Origin: Sorangiineae bacterium NIC37A_2
GTDB taxonomy: Bacteria > Myxococcota_A > Polyangia > Polyangiales > Polyangiaceae
Assembly (NCBI GenBank): GCA_002085155.1
Contig: NASX01000040.1
Location: forward strand, 1-46,554
DNA: 46,554 bases
Reading direction: 5' to 3'
Both the position numbers and the translations under genes were made by a program. The notes beneath the pieces are model-generated. The model ran no database searches. It worked only from the letters and a program-made list of their open reading frames with translations, and was not told the DNA's origin. Each line of letters starts with the position of its first letter. Positions within the stretch are counted from its first letter, which is position 1. Shown piece by piece: positions 8,646 to 16,846 of this stretch.

Positions 8646-8681
8646 CTTCTTCGAGTTCGGTTCCGGCCGAGCTCGAAGAAG
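8646..8681 (+). terminator. Strong intrinsic-type hairpin after the lipoprotein
   Basis: CTTCTTCGAGTTCGG (8646-8660) pairs with CCGAGCTCGAAGAAG (8667-8681) over 15 bp, with one G-U pair, around the 6-base loop TTCCGG. An outer GATCGA/TCGATC pair (8634-8639 and 8684-8689) can extend it. It begins about ten bases after the stop at 8635. No long T tract follows, only TCTTCT, so it may be a terminator or a 3'-end stabiliser. Confidence 0.6.
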
Positions 8682-8848
8682 GCTCGATCTTCTGGAATCA
8701 CCTTCTGATCTCTATGGAAGGTCGGCACCCTCGCGCCCGTGATTCGCACCTCCAGTGCCGATAAGGGTTAGGAAAGACTGGACAATGGACCGAGGGGCCC
8801 GGAAAATGCAGCTCTCGCGCGAGGGAGCGCGAGGGCTGAAGGTCATTC

Positions 8849-9799
8849 ATGGGTCATTTGGGGAGAATCAGCGGGACGACGCTCGTTCGAAGTGCACTCG
8901 TCGCCACTGGGGTTACAGGCGCTTCGACAATGCTGTCATGCAGCGTCGTCACGAACTTCGATCAAGCGCAGTGCAAGGTCGACAAGGACTGCGCGCAATT
9001 TGGCGCAGAGTACAAATACGGATCTTGTGTCGAGGGGCTGTGTGAGCCCGGGCCCGAGTGCCGGAAGAACGAAGAATGTGGCGCTACCGAGGCCTGCGTC
9101 GATGACAAGTGCGTCGATCGTTGGGCGTGCCTGGGACAGAATATCCCCGCTGCCAGTGAGCCGGTTTCGTTCCAGGTTCCGGTCGCGGACATCTTCGGAG
9201 AACCCATGCCGGGCATCCCGGTCAAGCTGTGCAACGCGGTCGACACCGATTGCAAAGCTCCTATCGAAGAGCTCACGACGGACGAGGACGGTCTTTTGAC
9301 CTTCGAGGTCCCAGAGACCTTCCGAGGCTATCTCGACGTGAATCTTCCTGGGTTTTTCCCTCAGCTGAACTTTCTGCCGGAGGTTCTCACGAATCCGTCG
9401 TTTTTGCCGATCGTGAGCCTCTCGCCGGCCGCAATCATCGAGGCCCTGGCCCAGCAGGTCGGCGACACGGCCGATCCCGATCGCGGACACCTCATCGTCT
9501 CCGTCGCGAGCTGCGTTGTCGGGGCTCCGGATCTCGTCATCAGCTCGGGGCGCGCGGACGACAAAACAATTGCCTATTACGTGAGCGCGAGTGTTCCCGC
9601 GCCGGACCGGACCACGACAACCGAGGAAGGGTCCGGAGGCTTTTTGAATCTCCGAGTCGGCACCGGGGAGGTCAAAGTCACCCTCGATGATGAGCAGCTC
9701 TTCTCGCGCAATGTGTTCATTCGCAAAGGGACCATCACCAGCGTTCACTTTCAACCCGCTGCGCTCAGCGTGGCTCAGCCTGAATCGGACGAGGAGTAA
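8849..9799 (+). CDS. Cys-rich lipoprotein upstream of PEGA protein and kinase
   Basis: A 316-residue predicted lipoprotein. ATG 8849 is preceded by GAAGG at suitable spacing. The signal ends in TMLSC. A Cys-rich segment follows (CKVDKDCAQFG...GSCVEGLCEPGPECRKNEECGATEACVDDKCVD), a repeated motif seen in many myxobacterial surface proteins, then about 200 residues with a carboxypeptidase-regulatory-like look (VPVADIFGEPMPGIPVKLCN...TDEDGLLTFEVPETFRGYLDV). The stop codon is six bases before the next gene, and GAGGAG at its end is the ribosome site of that gene, so the two are co-transcribed. With the kinase further downstream this suggests an envelope sensing unit, but function is unknown. Confidence 0.75.
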   Translation: MGHLGRISGTTLVRSALVATGVTGASTMLSCSVVTNFDQAQCKVDKDCAQFGAEYKYGSCVEGLCEPGPECRKNEECGATEACVDDKCVDRWACLGQNIPAASEPVSFQVPVADIFGEPMPGIPVKLCNAVDTDCKAPIEELTTDEDGLLTFEVPETFRGYLDVNLPGFFPQLNFLPEVLTNPSFLPIVSLSPAAIIEALAQQVGDTADPDRGHLIVSVASCVVGAPDLVISSGRADDKTIAYYVSASVPAPDRTTTTEEGSGGFLNLRVGTGEVKVTLDDEQLFSRNVFIRKGTITSVHFQPAALSVAQPESDEE

Positions 9800-9805
9800 C
9801 GCATC

Positions 9806-10753
9806 ATGAGGCGCATGTTAGCAGCGTGGATCGCGATCGGGCTCGCACTTGGCCTGCTTGGCACAGCTCAGGCGGAGGAGGGGACAGGCCAGACCGAGGC
9901 GGCGGCTCGCTTCGAGAGGGGCCTCGAGCTCTACGAAGACGGGGCCCTCGACGCAGCCCTGGCGGAGTTCGAGCGGGCTTATGAGCTGACCCTGGACGCA
10001 CGTGTCCTTTACAATATCGGCCACGTGCAGTCGCAGCGGCACCGCTACGTCGAGGCGATCGAGGCGTTCGAGCGATACTTGAAAGGAGCCACCGTCAACG
10101 AGACGCGCCGCGCGCAGGTGGACGCGGAGCTCGAGAAGCTGCGCGCGCGCATCGGGCGACTCTCTCTCGAGAGCAACGTCAGCGGAGCTCAGGTGTTTGT
10201 GAACGGCGTGAGCGTGGGTGCCTTCCCGCTCGCAGGGCCCGTGCCTGTCAATCCTGGAGTCTGCGAGGTTCGCGTCGAGAAGCCGGGCTATCAAACGGCC
10301 CGCGAGACCCTGACGATCGCGGGCGGCGATACGCCTCGCCTCGTCATCCATCTTCTGCCCGCGGGCGCTGACCTGACGCCGCCAGCTGAGAGCAGCGCTC
10401 TCGTGACGCCGCGCACGCGCTACAATTATACGCCGTTTTGGATCAGCGCTGCGAGCACACTGGTGCTCGGGGGCGGTACGGCGGTCATGGGTGTGCTCGC
10501 CCTCGACAAAGAGAAGCAGCTCAAGGACGAGCTCGGGACGCCCCCTTCGGATCCGGATCGGGTCGAGGGGCTCAGAAATGATGGGAAGATCTTTGCGGGT
10601 GTCACCGATGGGCTCGCCGCGGCGACTGTGATCGCTGGCGGACTCAGCATCTACTTCTTGGTCGATCCGCCGAAGAAGTCGCGCCGCGTGGGCGCGAGCA
10701 GCTTACGCATTACGGCCGGGCCTGGTCAGGCGATCTTGAGCGGGCGGTTCTGA
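9806..10753 (+). CDS. TPR/PEGA domain envelope protein
   Basis: A 315-residue protein with a cleavable signal (MRRMLAAWIAIGLALGLLGTAQA), a TPR-like helical region at about 28-95 (ARFERGLELYEDGALDAALAEFERAYEL, RHRYVEAIEAFERYL), a PEGA-type beta domain at about 113-170 (LESNVSGAQVFVNG, PVPVNPGVCEVRVEKPGYQ) and two hydrophobic segments near 215-235 and 262-280. PEGA proteins of this design are common in myxobacteria and frequently sit next to Hanks-type kinases, as here: the kinase gene follows after 67 bp on the same strand. The gene is probably co-transcribed with the preceding lipoprotein. No catalytic motif is visible; a role as substrate, sensor or scaffold in the envelope is an inference from context. 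Confidence 0.82.
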   Translation: MRRMLAAWIAIGLALGLLGTAQAEEGTGQTEAAARFERGLELYEDGALDAALAEFERAYELTLDARVLYNIGHVQSQRHRYVEAIEAFERYLKGATVNETRRAQVDAELEKLRARIGRLSLESNVSGAQVFVNGVSVGAFPLAGPVPVNPGVCEVRVEKPGYQTARETLTIAGGDTPRLVIHLLPAGADLTPPAESSALVTPRTRYNYTPFWISAASTLVLGGGTAVMGVLALDKEKQLKDELGTPPSDPDRVEGLRNDGKIFAGVTDGLAAATVIAGGLSIYFLVDPPKKSRRVGASSLRITAGPGQAILSGRF

Positions 10754-10820
10754 TGGAGAGCGGGCGCCGAAGTCGAACGATCTCCCAGCGAACGGCGGAC
10801 GCCGCTCCGGGAGGGCTCTC

Positions 10821-12503
10821 ATGAAGACCGGCGCGCACCCACAAGAACCTCCGCGCGAGGCGGCCGAACATCTCGGCCGCTATCGGCTGCTCGCGCGCCT
10901 AGGCGAGGGAGGCATGGGCGCCATCCACCTCGCCGTCACCGAAGGGCTCGGAGAGTTTCAGAAGGTGGTCGTCCTCAAGGAGCTCAAGCCGGAGCTCTCC
11001 GCGGACAAGGAGTTCGTGAAGCTCTTCTTGCGCGAAGTGAGGCTCGCGGGACGCCTCAACCATCCAAACATTGTTCACACCATCGAGGCCGGTCAAGTCG
11101 ACGATCGGTACTTCATGACGATGGAGTTCCTCGACGGCCAGCCCTTTTCGAACCTGGTCTCACCCGCCATCGAAAAGTCGAAGATCCGGACGCGTCTCCG
11201 CTTTCAGATCTTGTGTGACGTCCTCGCCGGGCTCCATTACGCGCACGAACTCAAGGACTACGACGGGACGCCGCTCTCCGTCGTCCACTGTGACGTCAGC
11301 TTCAGCAACGTCTTCATCACCTACGAAGGTCAGGTCAAACTCGTCGACTTCGGTGTGGCGCGGGTCGCCGACACCGTAGGAAGACGCGCGGGATTTCAGG
11401 GGAAGGTCCGTTACGCGGCGCCGGAACAGCTCACCGGCGGTCCTATCGATCGGCGCGCGGATATTTACTCGGTCGGCGTCATGCTCTGGGAGAGCTTGAC
11501 CCTGCGGCGGTTCACGGCGGGCCAGAACTCGGACAAGGCGATCGTGGACGCGCGCCTGCGTGGTCCCCAGACGAGCATCCGCGCGCTCATGCCTCAGCTC
11601 GACGATGAGCTCGTTACGATTTGTGATCGGGCGTTGAGCCGCGATCCTGCGGGACGTTTTGCGACGGCGGAGGATTTCCGCAAGGCGCTCTCGGACTACC
11701 TGAACAAGATCGGGCCACGCGTCGACGCTGCAGAGATTTCCCAGCTGATGACCACCGAGTTTGCGGCGGAGCGCGCCAAGCTCCACGGCATCATCAGCGC
11801 TCAGCTCCGCGATACGGGTTCGAACGCTGCGCCGGTGCAGCTGCCGAATGTCCCGAATCCGGACGATCCGACGACGGTCGCCGACCTCTCGACCCTCGTC
11901 GAATCGATGTCGCAGGTGCGTCCGATCGTGAGCCCCTCGGCGACGACTGCGCCGCCGCCGGCGGAGCCGCCCAGACGCTCCAAGCTTTGGATCGCCTTGG
12001 GTGCGGTCGCGCTCGGGTTGTCCGCGGTAGCGGCAGTGACGGCGCGTTCGCCTTCGGAGAGTCTGAAGCCCCCGACGCCGCAAGGCGAAGGGACGGCGCG
12101 TGTGGGCGAGGAGGCCGAGCCGGAGGCGGCCCTCGAGGCGAGCGAAGAGGGAACCTCGGAGGCTCCGCAGAAGGACGAGCGCGCCGCGGAGCGCCCTCCA
12201 GAGGCTGGGGCTCATGATTCGAGCGACGACTCGGGGAAATCGGCGCCCGCGAAGAGCGCAGAGTCGAATTCGACGACGCCGAGCTCGACAGTGAAGTCGG
12301 GCTCGAAGACGAAGGCGAGCTCGACGGAGAAGCCTTCGACGGAGAAGGCGGCCACGACGGCGAAAGCCACGAGCGACAAGAAGGCGGGGGCGAGTGAAGT
12401 CCAGGCGGAACCGGCTCGCGCGCCTGCGACCTTCGGTCAGGACATGGCCCCGCGCCCGAAGTCGACCCGGACCGAGATCGACTCGGACAATCCTTTCAAG
12501 TGA
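10821..12503 (+). CDS. Membrane Ser/Thr protein kinase lacking the HRD arginine
   Basis: A 560-residue Hanks-type kinase. GGGAGGG precedes ATG 10821. The kinase domain (about 20-290) shows the glycine loop LGEGGMG (27-33), the ATP lysine K53, the helix-C glutamate E72, the catalytic loop HCDVSFSN (156-163) with D158 and N163, DFG at 176-178 and APE at 200-202. In the catalytic loop the usual HRD arginine is cysteine, so this is a non-RD kinase that should not depend on activation-loop phosphorylation in the usual way. A transmembrane helix lies at about 391-410, followed by some 150 residues that are Ser/Thr/Lys/Glu/Ala-rich (repeats such as STEKPSTEKAAT), probably outside the cytoplasm. The upstream PEGA and lipoprotein genes may encode its partners. 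All catalytic residues other than the arginine are present, so activity is likely. Confidence 0.9.
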   Translation: MKTGAHPQEPPREAAEHLGRYRLLARLGEGGMGAIHLAVTEGLGEFQKVVVLKELKPELSADKEFVKLFLREVRLAGRLNHPNIVHTIEAGQVDDRYFMTMEFLDGQPFSNLVSPAIEKSKIRTRLRFQILCDVLAGLHYAHELKDYDGTPLSVVHCDVSFSNVFITYEGQVKLVDFGVARVADTVGRRAGFQGKVRYAAPEQLTGGPIDRRADIYSVGVMLWESLTLRRFTAGQNSDKAIVDARLRGPQTSIRALMPQLDDELVTICDRALSRDPAGRFATAEDFRKALSDYLNKIGPRVDAAEISQLMTTEFAAERAKLHGIISAQLRDTGSNAAPVQLPNVPNPDDPTTVADLSTLVESMSQVRPIVSPSATTAPPPAEPPRRSKLWIALGAVALGLSAVAAVTARSPSESLKPPTPQGEGTARVGEEAEPEAALEASEEGTSEAPQKDERAAERPPEAGAHDSSDDSGKSAPAKSAESNSTTPSSTVKSGSKTKASSTEKPSTEKAATTAKATSDKKAGASEVQAEPARAPATFGQDMAPRPKSTRTEIDSDNPFK

Positions 12504-12649
12504 GGCTCGGAGCGGGTCTCGGAGCGCGACCCGCACTCATCGAGCGCAAATAGATCTCCTCGAGTATCCCGATCTCCCGAGGGAGCGAAATCCGTGCGTC
12601 CGCAGGCGAGAGGCGCGCAAAGCGTGCAGACCAGAGCGGCGAACCTCAT
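12437..12649 (-). pseudogene. Possible remnant of a small lipoprotein
   Basis: The frame from ATG 12649 begins MRFAALVCTLCAPLACGRTDF, a convincing lipoprotein signal with lipobox APLAC and the CGRTDF start seen in Polyangiales lipoproteins. It then decays: about 45 residues later it runs antisense into the end of the kinase gene and stops at 12437. There is no ribosome site at the ATG. I read it as a possible truncated remnant; chance cannot be excluded in GC-rich DNA. Confidence 0.25.
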
Positions 12650-12853
12650 GGGCGGCGTGGTAGGACGAGGGAGGGGCCCGCGCCGCGAACACGCTCGAGC
12701 AAGATCAGCCTGGGCCTTGGCCGAGGCGACTGCTAGAAGATTTCGAGTGCACGGGGCAGCGAAGGCCCTAGGCCGCCCCTTGGGAGAGCGGCCGAGAGCT
12801 CTCGCGCGCCGGGAAACGAGCGGGATCGACCCGCGTCGAAAAGGAAGGATCCG
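12504..12853. other. Intergenic region before cydA
   Basis: About 350 bp between the kinase and cydA. It contains the hairpin at 12512-12534, the possible lipoprotein remnant noted separately and, at its right end, the ribosome site AAGGAAGG of cydA. The promoter of cydAB is expected here, but I see no well-defined promoter or binding-site repeat. Confidence 0.4.
12512..12534 (+). terminator. Hairpin after the kinase gene
   Basis: GCGGGTC (12512-12518) pairs with GACCCGC (12528-12534) around a 9-base loop, starting nine bases after the stop codon. No T tract follows. Confidence 0.4.
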
Positions 12854-14218
12854 ATGAGCGATCTCGTCTGGGCGAGGAGCACGATGGCCTTGAGCCTCGC
12901 CTTCCACATCATCTTCGCGAGCATCTCGATGGTGCTGCCGTTCTATATGGCGCGCGCCTACGCGATTTATCTAAAGACGGGAGATCCGCTTCACAAGCGC
13001 CTCACGAAAGCCTGGGCCCGGGGTGCGGCGGTCCTTTTTGCGACGGGGGCGGTGAGCGGGACTGCGCTCAGCTTTCAGCTCGGGCTGCTCTGGCCAGGGT
13101 TCATGCGCCACGCGGGCCCGATCATCGGCATGCCCTTTTCTCTGGAGGGTGCCGCGTTCTTCCTGGAGGCGATCTTCTTTGGCCTCTTCATCTACGGCTG
13201 GGACAGGCTTTCGCCCAAGTGGCATCTCGTGTCGGCGGTGATGGTCGGCGTGTGCGGGCTTGCCTCGGGGGTGCTCGTCGTGGCCGCAAATGGCTGGATG
13301 AACAGTCCCGCCGGGTTCACCTGGGAGAACGGTGCCGCCACGAACATCGATCCCTGGGCGGCCATGTTCAACCGGGCCTGGCCGCTCCAGGCGCTTCATA
13401 TGCTCGTGGCGGCGATTCAGGCGACGAGCTTCGCGGTGATGGGCGTTCACGCTTGGTCGCGCCTGTCGGTGCGCGGCGCGACAGACGAGGCTCGGCTCCA
13501 CGAAGAGGCGCTTCGTATCGTCGCGCCTTTCGCGATCGTGGCGTCGCTGCTTCAGCCGGTCGTGGGCGATCTGTCAGCGAAGTCCGTCGCTGAGCGGCAA
13601 CCGGAGAAGCTCGCGGCCTTCGAAGCTCACTTCAAGACGGAGCGCGGGGCGGGCCTTTGGATCGGAGGGATTCCTGACGAAGAGAATGAGACAGTTCGTT
13701 TTGGCGTCCAGATCCCGAAGGCGCTCAGCATCCTCGCCTTCGCCGATCCGGACGCGGAGGTGCTCGGTCTCGAGGCATTTCCTCAAGAGAATCGCCCGCC
13801 GGTGCTCATTCCCCATCTCTCGTTCCAGGTGATGGTTGGGATCGGGTCACTCCTGTTCGCGGTGAGCGGGCTCTGGCTCTATGCGCGCCGCTTTCGTCCC
13901 GCATGGCTTCTCCATCCGCGGTTCTTGCAGCTGCTCGTGGTGCTGACGCCCCTCGGCTTCATTGCCCTCGAGGCGGGTTGGTTCGTGACCGAGGTCGGGC
14001 GTCAGCCTTGGATCATCTACGGCATCCTGCGCACGAAGGACGCTGTGACGCCGGTTCCGGGTCAATGGCTCACCTTCGCCATGGTGGCGCTACTCTATCT
14101 CTTTCTCGGGGTGATGAGCGCGCTGGTTCTCTGGCGGCTTTTTGTACGGGAAATCCGGTCCACACGCGCCGAGCGACATGAGCCGCCTCGCGCGCTCGCC
14201 GAGGAGGGGGCCCTGTGA
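12854..14218 (+). CDS. cydA: Cytochrome bd-type quinol oxidase subunit I
   Basis: Subunit I of a bd-type (or cyanide-insensitive CIO-type) terminal oxidase in the inner membrane, which oxidises quinol and reduces O2 to water. AAGGAAGG precedes ATG 12854. The 454 residues contain about nine hydrophobic segments. Heme ligands that can be placed: H18 (AFHIIF), H182 (LQALHMLV) and M327 (SFQVMVGIG). E98 and E105 (LEGAAFFLEAIFFG) match the conserved proton-path glutamates, and GWMNSPAGF and TEVGRQPW are family hallmarks. The Q-loop is of the short type, as in CIO relatives. The cydB start overlaps the stop codon by four bases, so the subunits are translationally coupled. No cydX or cydCD gene is seen next to it. 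Confidence 0.95.
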   Translation: MSDLVWARSTMALSLAFHIIFASISMVLPFYMARAYAIYLKTGDPLHKRLTKAWARGAAVLFATGAVSGTALSFQLGLLWPGFMRHAGPIIGMPFSLEGAAFFLEAIFFGLFIYGWDRLSPKWHLVSAVMVGVCGLASGVLVVAANGWMNSPAGFTWENGAATNIDPWAAMFNRAWPLQALHMLVAAIQATSFAVMGVHAWSRLSVRGATDEARLHEEALRIVAPFAIVASLLQPVVGDLSAKSVAERQPEKLAAFEAHFKTERGAGLWIGGIPDEENETVRFGVQIPKALSILAFADPDAEVLGLEAFPQENRPPVLIPHLSFQVMVGIGSLLFAVSGLWLYARRFRPAWLLHPRFLQLLVVLTPLGFIALEAGWFVTEVGRQPWIIYGILRTKDAVTPVPGQWLTFAMVALLYLFLGVMSALVLWRLFVREIRSTRAERHEPPRALAEEGAL

Positions 14219-15267
14219 TCGATTTTTGGACGACGGTCGTTGGCGTGTATCTGCTCGTCGCCCTCGCCGCTTATGTTCTCTTCGGCGGCGCGGACTTCGG
14301 AGGCGGGATCCTCGAGGCTTCTTTGCCGCGTCATCTCCGGGAGAAGCTCGAGGAGACGCTGGCTCCGATCTGGGAAGCGAATCACGTCTGGCTCATCGCG
14401 GTGATCGTGATCTTGTTCGTCGGCTTCCCGGGGTTTTATTCGGAGGTCCTGACGCGCCTCTATATCCCCGTGAGCCTCGCGCTGCTCGCGATCTTGATCC
14501 GGGGGACCTTCTTCACGCTGCGGAGGTATGACCCTGAGCCGAGGCAGCTCGGGCGGCTCTATTCGGCTCTGTTTCGCGTTTCGAGCGGGCTCGCGCCGCT
14601 CTTCTTCGGCTTCATCGCGGCCGGTCTGCTCTCGCAGCATCCGGGGGCTCCGGGTGAGGTCTCGGGCCTGTCCGTTTCCGAGGTCTACGTCGAACCCTGG
14701 CTCTCGGGGTTTGGATTTCTGATTGGTTTATTTGTGATGAGTTTGTTCGGGTATGTCGCGGCGGCCCTCTTCTACGGAGAGCTCGGCGACGCCGCCGACA
14801 AGCGCATCGTGGCGCGCCGCGCCTACGGATTCTTCCTCGCGACTTTCTTGCTCGGCGGACTCGTGCTCCTCGAAGGAGCCCGGAGCGGACATGTCGCGCC
14901 GAACAAGGCTCTCTCGCCGCTCTTCCTTGTGTCCCAGCTCGCGGCGCTGCTCCTCATTGGGCTCGTCCGTTTCGCCTTCCAGAGGCGAAATGCTGCGCTG
15001 GTTCGCCTCGCCGCGGGCGCACAAGTGCTCGCGATTCTCGGCGGTTTTGCGAGCGCCGCGGCGCCTGTGCTGCTTCGGACGGAGGGCGGCGAGCTCCTCG
15101 TCCGCGACGCGCGCGCCCCCGAGGTCACTCTCTACTGGCTCGCGATCGGCCTCACGGTTGTGCTCGCGCTCGTTCTCCCGCTCCTCATTGTCCTCTATCG
15201 CGTCTTCCGCGCGCGCCCGGAGTCCGATGGGCCCGCCGAGAGCGGCTCAGGAGACTACTTCGAGTGA
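14215..15267 (+). CDS. cydB: Cytochrome bd-type quinol oxidase subunit II
   Basis: Subunit II of the bd-type oxidase, a membrane protein of 350 residues with about eight or nine hydrophobic segments and no heme ligands of its own. The N-terminus shows the conserved YVLFGGADFGGGILE with the aspartate found throughout CydB, then ANHVWLIAVIVILFVGFPGFYS, a hallmark segment, and RGTFFTLRRYD. The GTG start forms a GTGA overlap with the cydA stop. It partners CydA in a heterodimer. The C-terminal tail (RPESDGPAESGSGDYFE) is polar and likely cytoplasmic. No sign of disruption. Confidence 0.95.
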   Translation: MIDFWTTVVGVYLLVALAAYVLFGGADFGGGILEASLPRHLREKLEETLAPIWEANHVWLIAVIVILFVGFPGFYSEVLTRLYIPVSLALLAILIRGTFFTLRRYDPEPRQLGRLYSALFRVSSGLAPLFFGFIAAGLLSQHPGAPGEVSGLSVSEVYVEPWLSGFGFLIGLFVMSLFGYVAAALFYGELGDAADKRIVARRAYGFFLATFLLGGLVLLEGARSGHVAPNKALSPLFLVSQLAALLLIGLVRFAFQRRNAALVRLAAGAQVLAILGGFASAAAPVLLRTEGGELLVRDARAPEVTLYWLAIGLTVVLALVLPLLIVLYRVFRARPESDGPAESGSGDYFE

Positions 15268-15350
15268 GGGGGACGGGCGGCGTGAGCCACCAGAGGCTCG
15301 CGCGAGAGACATTCAGATCCTGCGCGCGGCGATGAGAGCAGGGGGAGACG

Positions 15351-15485
15351 ATGCAAACCGGGTTTCTCGAGAGCCGAGCGAAAGGCGTGGCGCTGACCTT
15401 TCGGGCGCCGGATGGGTCGCTGGACGTTGATCTGTCGGTCAGCGAAAGTGACAGTCTGAGGCGGGCCGTCCCAGGGCCTATTTGA
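15351..15485 (+). CDS. Small unknown protein (44 aa)
   Basis: A short reading frame 83 bp after cydB: ATG at 15351 with AGGGGGAG three bases upstream, 44 codons, stop TGA at 15483. The product is MQTGFLESRAKGVALTFRAP followed by DGSLDVDLSVSESDSLRRAV and a short tail. It has no signal or membrane segment. The beta-strand-like pattern and ribosome site argue for a real gene, the short spacing and lack of a known family against it. It is not obviously CydX-like, since CydX is a single-helix membrane peptide. Confidence 0.35.
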   Translation: MQTGFLESRAKGVALTFRAPDGSLDVDLSVSESDSLRRAVPGPI

Positions 15486-15526
15486 TATCGAGGGGGGCTG
15501 CGGAGACGGGGGGTCGGAGACGTGGA

Positions 15527-16387
15527 ATGATTGGGCTTGGGAGTTTTGTCAGTAGGCTCGGCGCTCGAGTGAGACCCCTTGCATGGGCAGCGGCGGTGGC
15601 TGTGAGCGGATGCTATTCGCCCGACTATGAAATTCTGGGAAAGTATGAATTTCGTTGGACGGATCAGCGGTTCACTTCTTCCGGTAGCAAGGACACCGGC
15701 TGTGATAGGCCCAGCGGTATTCATGGCGTGGCCAGTGAGCTCGAAGTCGTTCGAGATGGAGGCTATGCCGTGATCGTCGACCGTGGGTGCAGAGTATCGG
15801 TCAGCAGGAGAGGTTCGATCCTTCAGACCTCCGGGTATGAGAAGTGCGAGCTTGTGCCAGGTAGCCAGGCGGAGGCGGTCGGGTGGCAGAATCGACAGTA
15901 TGATATGCGTATCGATGTCGCGGAGGGCCGAGTGTGGGTTGCTTACACGAACCTTGGTGCAGACTCTGATGGTTCGTGCAGCGCTACGGATGGTCGCGTA
16001 AGGAGGCAGGGAACGCCTCCCAAGAGACAGGCAAGGTACTGGTACTACGAAGGTACCGGCTCGGCGCTTGCCGAGCGCTACCGAGGCATCTGGCACCCCA
16101 GCGGTTACATCGAAGAGCGGGCGGACGGAACGCTCTACGTGCAGGGCTTCGGTTGTACGCTGCCTGGCCGCACGCCGCCGGGGGAGACCGCAGAGGTCCC
16201 GGACGGAGCCTGTCGGACGGGGGTGTTTGCGGAGTACGGGGCTCCCGAGCTCGTGGCGCAGCGGTACTCGTTCAACGACACGGAGTTCTCGATGAGCGGC
16301 GAGTACCACGGCGTCGATCGGGACTTTACCTTCGAGCTCCAGTCGACGTCCCTTCGGCCGGACGATTGGGATTCGCGGCATGAGTGA
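15527..16387 (+). CDS. Predicted lipoprotein of unknown function
   Basis: A 286-residue predicted lipoprotein. ATG 15527 is preceded by GGAGACGTGGA; the earlier ATG at 15482 adds only polar residues before the signal. The signal ends VAVSGC, a lipobox, followed by YSPDYEILGKYEFRWTDQRF. The mature part is rich in beta-strand-like segments with several Cys residues, aromatic residues and a repeated GT-x-Y style (RYRGIWHPSGYIEERADGTLYVQGFGC). I do not recognise a family. It is followed by a bidirectional hairpin at 16420-16442 and the convergent toxin-antitoxin pair. Confidence 0.7.
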   Translation: MIGLGSFVSRLGARVRPLAWAAAVAVSGCYSPDYEILGKYEFRWTDQRFTSSGSKDTGCDRPSGIHGVASELEVVRDGGYAVIVDRGCRVSVSRRGSILQTSGYEKCELVPGSQAEAVGWQNRQYDMRIDVAEGRVWVAYTNLGADSDGSCSATDGRVRRQGTPPKRQARYWYYEGTGSALAERYRGIWHPSGYIEERADGTLYVQGFGCTLPGRTPPGETAEVPDGACRTGVFAEYGAPELVAQRYSFNDTEFSMSGEYHGVDRDFTFELQSTSLRPDDWDSRHE

Positions 16388-16419
16388 ATCGAGCGTGCTT
16401 CTAGGTTCTTTGCTTTTGC

Positions 16420-16442
16420 GCGCATCTCATTCTGAGATGCGC
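16420..16442. terminator. Perfect 10-bp hairpin between convergent genes
   Basis: GCGCATCTCA (16420-16429) pairs perfectly with TGAGATGCGC (16433-16442) around a TTC loop. It lies 33 bases after the plus-strand lipoprotein and two bases after the vapC stop on the minus strand. T-rich sequence (CTTTGCTTTTGC) precedes it on the plus strand, that is, A-rich sequence follows on the minus strand, so it lacks a classical T tract in either direction; it may still serve both genes. Confidence 0.55.
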
Positions 16443-16444
16443 TT

Positions 16445-16846
16445 CTACGCTCCGAGTACCGTGATGCCGAGCGAGCGCGCGGCATGGGCCTGACGGATGT
16501 CGAAGGTCAGGAGCGGCAAGTCGTGCGCGACGCGAAGGAGCGCAGCGAGATGGAGGGCGTCGAGAATGCGGAGGAGCGAGCTCTCGGCGATCGAGGCAGC
16601 GCGAGCACAGGTCACTTCGTCGAGCTCGACCACGTGCGTGCGCTCGAAGTCTTTCTCGAAAAGGTCTCGAGCGAGAGCGAGGTCTCTGCTGTCGAGGATG
16701 CGCGCGAGATTCCGGCGAACTTCAACCCAGGTGTGCCGCGCCGTCACCCAGTCTGGATCGGCAAGGAGGTACTGCTCCGCACGGTCGCTGTCGGGCTCAG
16801 CGACGTAGCGCTTCAGGAGAGCACTCGAGTCGACGTACAAGCTCAC
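16445..16846 (-). CDS. PIN-domain ribonuclease toxin (VapC family)
   Basis: A 133-residue PIN-domain protein, the toxin half of a type II toxin-antitoxin pair; such toxins are Mg-dependent RNases that cut tRNA or rRNA. The acidic active-site residues are all visible: D6 (YVDSSALLKRY), E42 (TWVEVRRNLAR), D96 (ILDALHLAALL) and D116 (LLTFDIRQAHAA). The length is typical. The ATG at 16846 overlaps the stop of the upstream antitoxin by four bases, so the pair is translationally coupled in the usual antitoxin-first order. It ends two bases before the hairpin at 16420-16442. Confidence 0.9.
   Translation of the reverse strand: MSLYVDSSALLKRYVAEPDSDRAEQYLLADPDWVTARHTWVEVRRNLARILDSRDLALARDLFEKDFERTHVVELDEVTCARAASIAESSLLRILDALHLAALLRVAHDLPLLTFDIRQAHAARSLGITVLGA

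Noticed and set aside
11160-12536. Minus-strand open frame (458 codons) opposite the kinase
   Set aside because: Arg-rich product typical of a complementary frame; kinase motifs on the plus strand are unambiguous.
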